Positions 12,335-24,091 of a stretch of DNA of 64,000 nt are shown here, in pieces (position 1 is the stretch's first letter; every line of letters starts with the position of its first letter). Below the pieces are notes generated by a model. It was not told where the DNA came from. It saw only the letters and a program-made list of their open reading frames with translations, and did no database searches. The position numbers and the translations under genes were made by a program. The stretch comes from Aphrophora alni. Its lineage: Eukaryota > Arthropoda > Insecta > Hemiptera > Aphrophoridae. Location: NCBI GenBank assembly GCA_963513935.1, contig OY740765.1:73825718-73889717 (forward strand), in the 5' to 3' direction.

Positions 12335-13242
12335 AAACGGAGTATAATACAGATAAATTTTTGTTTGGAATCTTTATTGATTTAATATAGAATTTTGAAG
12401 CATTTAACCTAAAGCTGTAACAGTTCCACTATTTATGGAAAATGAGGAGAAAATAAGGACAATGCATAACTCTGTATTATAAACGGTTCATGAGTTATTA
12501 TATTTTTTAGAAACCATCCCCCCCTGCCACGCTTTGAAAATGTCTTTCCCCCCCCCTTTTCATATAACAGTTTATATCTCAGGAATGGTTGTATGTATAA
12601 TTTCAAATCAAATAGTTGTGTATACAAAGTATTCCATTCAATAACCTCTGTGATTATCAGTTTAAATATTCATAAATCATTAAGATATTGGAGGAGACGG
12701 CAAACAAAAACATTTTTAGTTCGTAAATTTTAGAATTTTCTTCATTATTCGAACGAGAAATGATTGTACATATATGAGAAACATATGTTTGCAGTAGTTA
12801 TACAAACATTATGTGAAGTTTTCAATATATTTCGTAATATATAAAACGGTCCTTGTTTATGTTAGTCTATTTTATGTAAACGGAGTAGTGTACAGATAAT
12901 TTATAGTATACAATCTTGTTTTTTTTAATATAGAATTTAGAATTTATTAACCTAAAGATGACACAATTTCAGCATTTATCGAAAATGATGAGAAAATAAG
13001 AATGAGACCATGCATAACTCTGTATTATAAGCGGTTTTTGAGTTAACTTTTTTTATACCCCGCTTCGCTCGGTAAAAGTTCCCTATTTTCATATAACAGT
13101 TTATAATTCAAGAACGGTTCTAGGTATCATTTCAAATTAAATTGTTTTCTATACAGAACATTCCCGTCAATAATATCTATGATTATCAGATTTAAATATT
13201 CATACATTGTTGGGATATAGGAGGAGACGCAGACAAAAATAT
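12335..13242. repeat. Long-period tandem repeat (about 540 bp), units 1 and 2a
   Basis: The marker 'aaacggagta' recurs at 12335, 12878 and (after the inserted transposon) 17062. Between markers the same order of blocks recurs: a 'cctaaag' block, 'aaaatgaggagaaaataag', 'catgcataactctgtatta', 'tttcatataacagtttata', 'gattatcag-tttaaatatt' and 'ggaggagacg'. The period is 543 bp between units 1 and 2. It is about 521 bp between units 2 and 3 once the insertion is removed. The units are diverged by substitutions and small indels, so the duplication is old. Unit 2 is interrupted at 13242. Confidence 0.75.
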
Positions 13243-16200
13243 CGTCGCTTAAGGAACAATACCGCCTATGTCACAAAACTGGAATTTTCCAGGAGAGCCG
13301 AAAAACCGTCCCAAACATCACTAAATAACCCAGAAAAGTAAAAACATACTCCAATTACTTCTTAATAACACTAGAAAGATTTTTGTTAGAAAGAGTTTTC
13401 ATGATATTTTTAGTTTTTATTATTTTATTGGACATAGGCGGTGTTGTCTTCTATGATTGTGGAGATAGGCGGTTTTTGAACAAATAACTTCCATAGTAAA
13501 TTGACTTAAAAAACTGTATTATAGCTTAAAAAATACAATATTTTTTACAGTTATCTTAATTACTAGTCTTCATGAGGAATACTGTCGTAAAATGCATGGC
13601 AGTCAACAGGGATATGATTTTTGAGTTCTTGTAAGTGCTGCCACTTGGCTTTCGTCACTTTCAACAGGCTTTGGTTTAGCTTTGGAAAGTTTCCATTGGT
13701 TACTTCCTTCTTTCTTGCTGGAAGCTCAGCGTAATCATCGTCAAAATCAATCTTAAATTCCACTGTTCCATCTGGTTTGTAACGCAATGCTTTTAGATCG
13801 TGCACCGTGGGATCGCCAATTTTCTTTCCAGGCCTCACTGATTCGTATCTCATGGTTTCTTTGTTTGAAAAGTCAGAGAAAAAGTCATAGGCCAGATAAG
13901 TGGACCTGTAAGGGAATGGTTTTTTTCTGGCTTGTTCAGTCAATTGGGAGTACTGACTTGGTAGGTAAACCTCCCGGACAGTTTTTTTGTTCTTGGTTCC
14001 CCTTTTAGGGTTCAACATGGTGTCTATTGTTGAATGTACGCTATCACACTCCATCATTGTATGGCCTTTGGTGAGGTACTTCTGCTCAATAACCACTTTC
14101 TTTTCCACACTTAAATGTGATAGGGCATTTGCCACAATACTGCTCCGGTTTTGGTATCCACACCCGTCTGACCACATAACAACTGGCTTTGGCTCTTTGT
14201 CTAAGACAGTCTTTAAGTGATCAACTATGCAAGATGCGAAGGACGAAGCTGATAAGTCACTTTGCGTTTCATCCCACCAGTAGGTCATTGCATCATGGGT
14301 TCTGCAATTGTAAATTGTAAAATTATGTACACACAGTTTGGTCTTATAATACATGGCAGAAGCGTTGACACATGGTGCAAGTTTGACAGCCTGAGTGTCT
14401 TGGGTGAATACATGGATATTGTCAGATTTGCAATCCTTCTCCTTTTCTTTTCTGGCTTTTTCCTTCTGAGCTATGTGTTTGTTGTAATAATCCTCAGATA
14501 CATTGCCACTTTTTACTTCAAAGCTGTGACATACATCACACTGGTCCTTTTTTGGTTGAAATAAACTAAGATTTTGGTTCTCAAACTCTAAATCGAAATT
14601 GTATCTACTTAGAGGTGGATTTTCATCACTGCACTCGTTTTCTTTGTAGAAATCATACAGCTGTGTTTTTGAGTCAAAACACGTCTCTAGGTACAGTTTT
14701 GTTGAACTATATCTACAATAATGGCTTGGCAATTTAGGAAGATTAGCAAAAAAATTTACGAGGTGTTCATGTTGTTTCTTTTTAATCTTGTTTCCCTTTT
14801 TACTCTTCCGTGTAACTGTTGAGGATGGTGCAATGTTATTTTCATAAACAGACTCAATTGGTGTGTTTCCATCCCCGTATATCCAGTACCTCACAGTCCA
14901 TTTTTTAATGCCAAAAGTACTTAGAAACATTTGTTGACAAACTTGGACTTTTTTAGCATTTATCACTAAATGATACTGCAAGGTATCACTTCTTCTGGAA
15001 GCCTCAGCTTCAGTTCTTTTTCTTAAAACTGCCTTTCTTTCGACTAAATTAACAATGTAAACCTTTCTTTGGTCCCAATTGAGTTTTTTCCAAAAATTGT
15101 TAAACAAGTTTTCCCTCTCTTGCTCTGTAATTGAAGGACAAGCTCTTTTCGCTGAGCGTACGCAAAAACGGGAAATGCAACTTGGTCCCATACGTTTTGC
15201 CTCTCTCTGAATATCTTGAGAAACTACACCTTCTCTAGATCTTCTGTATCCCATGTACGCCTCACCTTTCTCCCTTTTTTTAAAGTTAACAATTTTTTTC
15301 CAATTGTCTTTATTGCGTTTTTTCCTCAGCTTGTTTTGATTATTATTTGGTGGGTCATTTCTTGCTTCATTTACTCTATTTAGTTCTACGTTTTGTTCTT
15401 GTACAGCGAGTACATTGTCATCAACATCTTCTGGATCCTGATCTGACATATTTGCTTGATCTACTTCCAAAGTAGGATTAAAATCCAAATCATTTGGATC
15501 GTCTGGATCTGATTCTTCGTTTGGTGATTCAAACAGATTGACGCTCTGTTTTTTACGTCTGATCCTTTGTGTATCCATAGTAACGTCATTTTTATTCGAG
15601 ATATCATCAACATTGAGAGATGATAATTCAAAATCTGAGCTCCTGTTGAACAATGTGTTAATATCAATTTGGTGGGTGTTGTTCAATTCATTTTCAATGT
15701 CAATATTCATCAAATCAGATATGTCCAACCCATCCTCCTGGTTATTAGCATCACTTTCCTTGCTAGTCGAAGGGCCAAGTGGTGGGGAACCTGAAACACA
15801 AACAACATCAGTAGACAGTTTTGCTAACTGACTTATGTAACTGAAAACCACTAGTTTTAGTTCATCATTATACTGTTTTAATGTTTAAACTAGAAATAAA
15901 AATTTATTTTAATAACATTTTTTTTTTACGTCCGATATATCGGACGTTGGCCGCAAAAGGGTTAAACAGTGTTTTGCCTCTCCTCATGCTAAATGGAGTT
16001 AGCCATCTTTGTAACTAGGCTACAAACAGTAATGTTAACTTAACAAAATTTAGTGCACCTACCTTGTTCAGAACATTGAAGCACATGGGTAGAGGGGGCG
16101 GTCGATTTCAATTCTACGTTTTTTATAAAGCTTTTATTGAATCCCATACTCAACAGTATGTCTTCACTTGTGTATAGTCCATCATTCCCATCATCAGAAT

Positions 16201-16901
16201 CAGAATCGGTATTTGAGTTGGCCATGCCTTTTTGTCTGAAACAAGACAGCAAGTATTGGTAAGTTGTAAAAAATACCCTAACCCTATTCATTATAGGCTG
16301 ATTTTTTGTAAAAAATATACATAGAACACTTTTTTGTTTATTATTTTAATATCCTGATCCAAATTATTGTATTTAAAAGAGGTTGTATTTAGTGTTTAGC
16401 TGGAAAATATTACTATATTGAACCCACATAAATCACAAGAAAGTGAACTTAAACCGCCTAAGTCCAAATTCAGTTCAAAGGAATTCAGTTCCAACACCGC
16501 CAATCTCAACGACTATTTTTCAAACGTCTTTCAGAAATCTTTGAGCAAAAGTAGGTTAAATACAAATAATAAAATCATTCTTCATTACTTATTGATTATT
16601 CTAAAACTTACCTTTCAAGCAATTTGCGTCTTGAAACTACTGAAAACACAGTTCATTCAACAGAGAGTACGGTGTGTAGTCAACACTCCACTGACACCAT
16701 GCTGGTTCTGCTTGAGTTAGGCGGTGTTGTTTTTACTCTTGAGATAGGCGGAGTTAGACAAAAGTGCATTTGGGCGCATTCTATCGGATTTGCTCAAAAC
16801 TACGTCAGGAAAGCGTGGCTGACAGTACCGTGCATTGATTGAAACTAAAAACTCAATTTGGGAAAAAATGTGACATAGGCGGTATTGTTCCTTAAACGAC
16901 G
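13243..16901 (-). mobile_element. Sola-like DNA transposon, apparently complete
   Basis: The ends are inverted repeats of about 33 bp: CGTCGCTTAAGGAACAATAC at the left and, on the other strand, CGTCGTTTAAGGAACAATAC at the right, both continuing CGCCTATGTCACA. ATAT flanks both sides (13239-13242 and 16902-16905). Collapsing one ATAT restores the tandem repeat seen in unit 1, so ATAT (or the TA inside it) is the target duplication. The internal TTAA is part of the TIR and not a piggyBac site. TAGGCGG motifs recur near both ends. A 4-bp duplication and this transposase type resemble the Sola superfamily, but I could not run the comparison that would settle it. Confidence 0.85.
13563..16225 (-). 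CDS. DDE-type transposase of the Sola-like element (two exons, open)
   Basis: I read exon 1 as 16225-16063 and exon 2 as 15790-13563, giving about 796 residues with no stop or frameshift. The start MANSNTDSDSDDG is the first ATG of the acidic exon. The donor is aag|gtaggt and the acceptor tttcag|gttcc. The splice joins ...CSEQ to GSPPLGPSTS in frame. An acidic, low-complexity N-terminal third is followed by a basic region and then by a segment with paired cysteines (CDVCHSFE). Next comes an RNase-H-fold-like core: HDAMTYWWDE, then VVMWSDGCGYQNRS, then GHTMMECDSVHSTID, whose Asp/Glu positions are candidates for the catalytic triad. The WSDGCGYQN plus GHT-x-E-x-DSVHS pattern is shared by large insect families annotated as DUF7869-like. 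The superfamily label is inference. It is one of only two near-intact transposases in the window. Confidence 0.75.
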
Positions 16902-17070
16902 ATATGTTAGTTTCACCAATTTTTTATTTTTCTTCAATTATCAAACTGGAAATGATCCTATCTACTTGATGTTAGACACATATGTTCATAGTAGTTATAC
17001 GTTTTTTTTATGAAAATTTCAATATATTTCTTCAAACAGTTTTTTTAAAGTAATTTTACGTAAACGGAGT
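16902..17070. repeat. Long-period tandem repeat, remainder of unit 2 and start of unit 3
   Basis: After the transposon the repeat resumes with blocks matching 12715-12890: a 'gttagttt' edge, 'catatgttcatagtagttatac', 'tttcaatatattt' and 'acgtaaacggagta'. This shows that the transposon inserted into a pre-existing tandem array. Confidence 0.7.
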
Positions 17071-19050
17071 ACCGTACAGGTAATTTTAAATTTATTAATT
17101 TATGAACATAATACCAAAAGTAAATTGTATGTTTTTTACCATTATTTTAAAATAATTTTAACAAAATAACTTACTATAATTATTAATTACAGGAAACTTT
17201 GTTTAAAAAATAACGTGTTAGTGTTACACTTAACATAGTTTATATAATTATAAGAACTTTAAATACATAACTTATTATAAACACTTGAAAAAAAAAAAAT
17301 GAAAAATATTTTCTTTTCTATTACAGTTTTAAATGAAGGCAAAATTAAACTAAAGAACAACATTTCAGTCATAAAATGTGAATTTGGCAGAACTGTGCAA
17401 ATGTACAATAAGGTTGGATTCTTGAACTTAATGGTGCACTTCCTCGTAGCAATCATTAATTGGATATATTGTATATATTTTACAAAACCTACACTATCGT
17501 TACGCATGCTTTCGTGTTGCAATAATGTTGGTTTCATGATGTACGTAACAATAGTGTCGTCTAAACATGTATATATATAAGTACCTAGGCACATTAAACT
17601 AAAGTTAAGAAAATGTGGGAAATCCCAATTCCCAATTCCCTGCAGTAAATTCACTCCAGGTTGTAGTTGGTTGGTAAGAGTCGGTGCCGCGTTATATATA
17701 CTCTTGTTCAGGGAACACTCTGCTGTGCTCTGAACGAGGTGTGCTCTAAACAAGAGCGGGTATGTTTATATCTGTCTATTAATTTATAACTCGAGAACCA
17801 CCTATTGGATTATCATGTAGTTTTTTCCACGTGTATGTGCGACATTTGAGGTTTTAGGTTACGTTTAATCAATTTGGTTCGGTAATTCCCAACAGTATGT
17901 GTCTACGTGTGTCATACAAAACTCGGAATTTCTTTAAAATGTTTAAGATTTTTATTACCAACCAATTTTTCGTCAATGAAAAAGTTACTAGAAGATCTGA
18001 ACTCTAATAGTATCTGAATTAGTTTTGAAACCAAGATGTAGTTTTTGAGTCAAAACTACTTTTGTGGTGATATAAAGTAAAAAATTCATATTTATCAACA
18101 TACGTAAGAATTATATATTAATTTCCAGCAACAAGATATATTTAGTAAGTGGCAAAATTAGTATATAACTAAACGTATAAGATATCGTTTTTTTTTAAAT
18201 CGGGAATATCTGTTTTAAAATCTTTTTTACGATCTACAGCCGTTTAAATGTCAAGTTCATATAGTCCCTAAACTAATGAATTTAGAAGAAAACGCCCACG
18301 AGAAAAAAAAACTCTTATAATTACATGTTATATCTGAAACAACATATTTAGTAAGAACGGTATTTGGCTACCATTATGGGAAATAGCGGCGTTTTAAAAT
18401 CATACAAATACTTTTTTAAACTCAAAAATGTAAGGAATGATACTTATTTCAAGTATTTTTAAGTGATGTACTTTTGAAGATACCAATATCTCCATATAAA
18501 TAAATAAAGCATTTTCTGCTGCTATAAAACCATTTATGTGGACCCATGACATCTTCCTTTGTAAATATGCTCGGAATATAGTAGCCTATTTATATGCGGG
18601 CGGAGCCGCGGTTACAGCTAATCAACAATATAATTGTTTTCAATAAGTTATTATTATACCGTTAGTTTTAATTATTTGTTATGTGTTTAATATTAATAGG
18701 GAAAGAAGGTTTCACAAAACTCCGAAAAAATCTAAAGGTAACTTTTTTCTTTTTCTTTCTTTTTTTTTTTAAATTACACAAACCCTACAATTTGTTAAAA
18801 CTGCGTAAGGGGTACCATAAAAAGATCGATCTTTTACATTTATTAGTCAATGAAAAGATTTAGAAATGAAGATTTTAAAACGTCTTTGAGTGTAACTGAA
18901 AGCCGACATGACAAGTGAGAAGGAAACAATGGTCACATTCTGGAATGGAGGAATAGAGACGATTTTCAAACCGACTTAGAGTATAGGATAGAAAGGAGGG
19001 AGGGGAATCGGGGGAGATACTTAGAGAGAAAAAGGAGAGATATAAGACAG
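17071..19050. other. Intronic DNA with a hairpin repeat copy at 17690-17765
   Basis: At 17690-17765 the block 'atatactcttgttcag' recurs. It can fold as a hairpin, with CTCTTGTTCAGGGAACAC facing GTGTGCTCTAAACAAGAG, and it resembles the repeat at 8640-8770. The minus-strand 164-codon open frame across it (17753-17259) has no recognisable motif and I do not call it. The remainder is AT-rich and shows nothing recognisable. Confidence 0.4.
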
Positions 19051-19056
19051 ATTCAA

Positions 19057-19800
19057 GTGATAGGATCGGACTACATATCATTTTAAAATGTTTGTGTATT
19101 TATGGCCTTGTTTAACTTATCATCAATGTAAACACTTTTACAATAATAATTAGTTTAATCAATTTATGTTTAAATTATGACCAAAAATGCAAGTAATAGG
19201 ATCTACGCAACTTTCATATTAAAACAATAATAAAAAATACCTCCTTGTGTAACTTAAAAAGCAATGTAAATAAACTTCAACAACAATAATAAGCTTAAGT
19301 AATTATTACGAGTGATGAAAGTGACGGATCGGCGCACATTTCGTAGTAGATTTTTTGTATATTTACAGATTGTTTACATTGTACCAAAATTAATGATTTT
19401 CAAAAATAATAATAAGCTATAAAAATAAACCTATAAATTATGGTCAGAGATGGAAGTGATAGGATCGGTGGACATTTCATAGTTTATTTACAGATTAGTT
19501 TAATTGTCATCAATGTGAATAATCTTCAACAATAATAATTTGCTTTTTAAATTTAACTTTAAAATATGACTAAAGCTGCAAGTGATAGGATCGGTGCACA
19601 TTTCAGAGTAGATAGTTTGTCTAGTTAGAGACTTGTTTAAATTGTCAGCAATGTAACTAATCTTAAACAATAATAATAAGCAATGTAACTAATCTTGAAC
19701 AATAATAATACGCTATATAAATTTAACTTTATATTATGACGAGAGATAAGGAGATAGGATCGGTTCACGTTTCATTGTAAAAAGGTTCTATATTTACGGA
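19057..19800. repeat. Degenerate tandem array of about 130-bp units
   Basis: The marker 'gtgataggatcgg' (or close variants) occurs at 19057, 19193, 19321, 19456, 19582 and 19751. Spacings are 136, 128, 135, 126 and 169 bp. Each unit also carries 'catttc-tagt', 'tttaaattgtcatcaatgta' and 'cttcaacaataataa' blocks. The long last spacing is explained by an internal duplication of about 36 bp ('agcaatgtaactaatcttgaac...'). The units are clearly diverged, so this is an old local array or a satellite remnant. Confidence 0.75.
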
Positions 19801-20194
19801 CTTGCATAATGACTGTATGAAAACGATTTTATTTTCATGATCGTGTTTTCTAAAGATAGCCGAGCAGGTGTTTTTAAAATTTAAAGAACCACGGCAACAT
19901 CCTGTATAATTTCCGGTTGACAAACAAAAGAAATGCTTGGGAATAAACTTACGATTTTTACATATACCCTACGTAGAGTAGTGTATCTCACATGATGTCT
20001 ACATTTGCTCGCAGTGTATGTACTGTGCATGTTTTAAAAATAACCTTTATTGGGAAAAAAAGTCATAACTAGTTTTGGTGTAATTTTATTAGTATAAGCA
20101 ATAAATATTATTAAGATATTTTTAGTATAACAGAAAAGTTGACTGCATTAACGCTACGCGTTTCCTCGATTCATACAGGAAACAAGTATAGGTG
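19801..20194. other. No feature recognised
   Basis: Spacer between the 130-bp array and the LTR retroelement block. No coding or repeat signal is visible. Confidence 0.35.
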
Positions 20195-20245
20195 TGTTTG
20201 TGTGTGTGTGTGTGTTGCCGCGTATGCTATTTGACGATGGATCGT

Positions 20246-20264
20246 GCCCCACGTTGATTCGCCA
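20246..20264 (-). other. Primer-binding-site-like block at the low-coordinate end
   Basis: The + strand reads 'gccccacgttgattcgcca', a diverged version of the tRNA-Lys 3' end seen at 27931 and 26727. It lies beside a GT/CA microsatellite, the same arrangement as at 26640-26690. This suggests that a further LTR began here and has been lost. Confidence 0.5.
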
Positions 20265-20269
20265 CTTGC

Positions 20270-21300
20270 CGAACATCTTATCCTATAATCATCATTATTC
20301 TCCTTTAAAATCCACATCATAACATATTATACACAAATTTATTTATATTCAAAAAACATCTTATTATTCATTTTACATATATATTTCTTTGTTCATTTTA
20401 TAATACAAACTGTTCATTTTAGTCCTTTGTTTCCTTTTACAGCTACTCTTCTGAAAGTCTTTGTTTTTGCTGTAACTAAAACTCTAAAACATACACAATT
20501 TTATCTACAGGAATAATTCGTATTTTCCCCATAAATAACCCTGCTTCTGCTTTGGTGATGCTAATACTATCTCTACACATTTTAACTAATAACTACAACG
20601 ACTTTTCAATTGAAGTTAAAAGAAAAAAAAACTTTTTGAATAAAATTATTTCATTAATAAAACAAATAAAACAACAAAACACACATTTATTCGTTCCATT
20701 CATTCATCTCCCTCCAGCTAATTTCTCTGGACACCTGCTCGACAATGTTTGCTTAGGATCATCCGGTCTCGCCTCACCCCTCTTGCTAATTATCATGTTA
20801 TGTTTGCGCAGCTGTCAACCGGACATCCACTACCGTTATACATTCCTTCTCCCTTTAAACTTTGGCCTCCCTGTGGAATTCGACCAGTCTCTTCCGGCTA
20901 ACCTTGACCTACTCAATGTTTCTCGCATCCAGCTGATTTACCGTTGTTCATTTTTATTCTAATTTAACTTCTACACATATTCATTTATTAACTCTAACAT
21001 TTTTTGATTATAACTACTCATGAAATTTTTTCAACTACTTTTCTCCTTCATTCTAAACTTCACTTTAGGCCTTTCTCTTTTCATCTTACACTTTACTCCA
21101 TCTTTAAACTTAACTTTTGTCCGTCTGTCTTCCCTCTCTTCCTGTCTACACCTCGGTATGTCACGTCCATTTTGTTTTTCTTTAGGTTCCTCCATTTTGA
21201 TTTTTCTTACCCTCTCCTTATTGATTATTACGTCGAATTCGTTTAGTTCAAATTTTTCGTCGATTTCAGAGTTATGCACGTCGTATATAGTTTTATTATT
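20270..21300 (-). other. Internal region of the LTR element, no domain recognised
   Basis: This stretch follows protease in the position where reverse transcriptase would be expected. I see no YxDD, RNase H or HHCC motif in any minus frame. An open basic/acidic stretch at 21279-21031 (ELNEFDVIINKERVRKIKM...) is charged but unrecognised. Either pol was deleted or this element family never carried it. Confidence 0.45.
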
Positions 21301-22083
21301 TTAGTCGATTTCTGCCTTTGGCACAATTTTATTTATTTTAACTCCCTTGCTACCTTTAATCTCCGCTATTTTAAGCCCTTCATCTTTATCAATTATTTTG
21401 TTTCCTTTATTCTCCGCTATTTTAGGCTCTTCTTCGTTTTTGAACAATACACTTTTTCTCCTTTTCGATTTATTTATTGAACTGAACTTATTTCTCCGCT
21501 TTTTGTCACTATCGGTAAAGTCATAATTAAGTCTAGACACGTCCTTTGCCTTTGTTTTTAGCTCTGCCGGCTTTTTGGCAGCTAACATATAAGCCCCTGT
21601 TTCCCGCTTATACGAATTTGGGTCGCCTTTTTCTGCAGCTGACTTCTCCGCCATTTTGTTGGTTTCATCGCCATTTTGATGTAATTTCTGCAACTCATTT
21701 TTACCCAATCTTATTTTATCTCCCTTTAGGAAATCCACCACAATAAACTCATCATCTTTTACCATCTGTAGAAACCCCCTCTCTATATTTATACGACTAC
21801 AATACTTGCACATTATATTACACCCCATTATTACCTTGCTTTCCAACTTCGGTACTACCATAAATATTCCTTTGACCATTTTATTATTTATCCTTACTTC
21901 TAACAGTGTTTGCAATTTTATCTTTTTTCGTTGGCTTTTTAACGCCGTAACCATATCTGTGTTTACTACTGGTAATTCCATGATTTTACTGTTTTTAACC
22001 TTTAACACTTTTTTAAAAAATTCTTATTGAACACAAGACATTTGCGCTCCTGTGTCAATCGCCATATTTACTCTTATACTTTC
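21301..22083 (-). pseudogene. Retroelement aspartic protease with downstream charged tail
   Basis: The catalytic motif is at 22056-22045: AIDTGAQMSCVQ, the usual D-T-G-A of retroelement proteases. An in-frame TAA follows at 22026-22024. The frame then continues through VLKVKNSKIMELPVV, and KLESKVIMGCNIMCKY, which corresponds to the hydrophobic I-x-G region near the end of such proteases. After that come about 100 residues of lysine-rich tail, and the frame ends at 21301. The enzyme would mature the gag polyprotein. The single stop makes this copy inactive unless it is read through. The lack of a polymerase downstream is the odd point. Confidence 0.65.
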
Positions 22084-22315
22084 TATTTCTACACTTATTT
22101 CTGGACATTTTTCATACACTTCATTATTTAATTTTATATCTTTTCTTTCCTCCATTAAATCTTCCTTAATTTCCGTATGTAAAATCCCCAATTTTAATTT
22201 ATTTATTCTCTGATCCCCCCTTTTATAATTGTTAAATTTGATTTTATCATTGATCCCAATTCAGTTTACATTTTTATTTTCCAATTTGTTCCAAAATTTT
22301 TTCCTTGAGATCTCA

Positions 22316-23798
22316 TTATTTAGTTTTTTGTGACCTTAGGTGGGAACTTTTGGTTAGAAGGACCTGGGTTTTGAGGTATCTGAGGTTGTGGTTTGTTTGG
22401 GTTAGAGCATAGGATCTAGGGTTAGGGTTTTGGATAGGTTTCGAAAAGTCTCTGTTTCTCTCCCTAAAATTCTGGTCTCGATGTTGTCCTTCCCTATGTT
22501 TGTAACTCTCTGGTCGTCGAACTTCCTTTGTCATTCCATCCACAATCTAAATAGTCCTTAAAAATTTAATTGCGTCTTCCAAATGTTCACTAGCCCTGCC
22601 AATGCATGCTAGTTGCACTTTCTGGTCGAAATGTCTTATTAACTGATAAATTAAAAATTCTTCTGGGAATTTTAGCTCTAAATTTTCCGCTTTTCCTACC
22701 ATTTTGCAGAAATAGTCCACTCGACTCATAGTTCCGTTTGCATTATACTTATGGTTTTCAATTTGGTTCCTTATAATTTGCTGTGTTTGATAACCCCAAT
22801 AATGTTCTAAAAATAATGCTTTGAACTGACTATATTCTTCGGTTTCGCGTTTTACTATTTTCCACCACTCCATCGCTTCTCCTTTCAACCTCTTTTCTAC
22901 TATTTTCAGTTTATCGTTCTCCTCCATTATGGGATTTATCTCGTGAAATAACTCTTCTACTTGATTCAAAAATTGTATGGGATTGTCCCTCGTATTTCCC
23001 CAAAATTCGATTGTTTTTGTCTCTAAATTTGCCCTATCTAAATAAATCACATTTTTGGTATTACTACCGGTTTCTTTAATTTTTGCAACTTTTATTTAAT
23101 TTTTGCAACTTTTATTTTAATTTCTAACTTTTTGACTTTCTCCCCAATTTCTTTGGTCGTATTTCCATGTTTGTTAATACTCTCTGTCACTTTTTTAATC
23201 TCCCCTACGCACTCTTCCACTCTTCCTTTGCAAGCTTCTATTCGCCTAATATTTTCGGCCATATTGCTATCAATGGATTCCTTAATGTCTTCCATATACT
23301 TTCCTATTTCCTGTTTTCGTGCTTCTTCCCTTTGGATCCGTTTGGCTTCCATTTCTTCCTCTCTTTATCCTCTTGGCTTCTGTTTCGTCTCTTTCCTGCT
23401 TCCATTTGGCTTCCAATTCTTCTTTTTCCTGCTTCCATTTGGCTTCCAATTCCTCATCTCTTCATCCACTTAGCTTCCATTCCTTCCTTTTCCTGCTTTC
23501 GCTTAGCTTCCATTTCTTCTTTTTCTTGCTTCTGCTTGGCTTCCATTTCTTCTATTTCCTGCTTCCGTTTGGCTTCCATCTCTTCCTTTTCCTTATTTCT
23601 TTCGATTCTTTCTTCTAATCTTCTTAGTTTGTCATCTTCTTCCTTCTCCTTTTGTTTTCTCCGTTGCTCCGCTTTATCTTGTTCTCTTTCTTTCCTTCTT
23701 CTTTCTTCCATTTGGTTTAAGTATTTCACCATTTTTTGCATCTCCGTTTCCTCTTCTTGCGAACCTCTTTGTTTAGCTGGATCTTTCGCCGGTCCCAT
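22316..23798 (-). pseudogene. Gag polyprotein of the LTR element, broken
   Basis: The ATG at 23798 begins MGPAKDPAKQRGSQ. A long charged coiled coil follows, with a repeated EEMEAKRKQEK module. A stop and frame change at about 23454 and 23353 interrupt it. The coiled coil resumes (IQREEARKQEIGKYMEDIKE) and breaks again near 23091. The capsid-like part (23050-22547) reads TIEFWGNTRDNPIQFLNQVE, then GEAMEWWKIVKRE, FKALFLEHYWGYQTQQII and YFCKMVGKAENLELKFPEEF. This is the order seen in capsids of Ty3/Gypsy-type Gag proteins. The basic C-terminus lacks a CCHC knuckle that I can see. In an active element it would form the virus-like particle. Confidence 0.7.
23340..23600 (-). repeat. Coding minisatellite in gag (EEMEAKRKQEK module)
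   Basis: About eight imperfect copies of a 30-33-bp unit ('tcttctttttcctgcttccg' and variants on the + strand) encode repeated E/K/Q-rich heptad-like modules of the gag coiled coil. Copy-number change here probably caused the frame break. Confidence 0.75.
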
Positions 23799-24091
23799 TT
23801 TCACTTACACTTGTTAACTTGTTTATAAAAAAAATTTAGATTTAGATTTAATTTGGACTCTACTTTTTATTTATTATTAGTTTTACAATTTATTAAATTT
23901 GTCGTTGTAATTACCAGCACAACTTATTACTAACACACATATACATATAAATTATATCAGAACTCAGGATATTCTCGTTCGTATGAAACACTAAAATTCA
24001 AAATTTTGAAAATTTTCCCCAAAATTTTGTCTTTTCGTGCTCCACTCTATTGGGCGACATTTGCCGCGTATGCTTTTTGACGATGGATCGT

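Noticed and set aside
13249..16895. Reading the 3.66-kb element as piggyBac because TTAA borders the GGAACAATACC repeats
   Set aside because: The inverted repeat extends past TTAA to CGTCG on both sides, the empty-site comparison gives ATAT, and the transposase lacks piggyBac motifs.
17259..17753. Minus-strand open frame of 164 codons
   Set aside because: No recognisable domain; it runs through a hairpin repeat and homopolymer tracts and has AT-driven composition, so chance is the simpler explanation.
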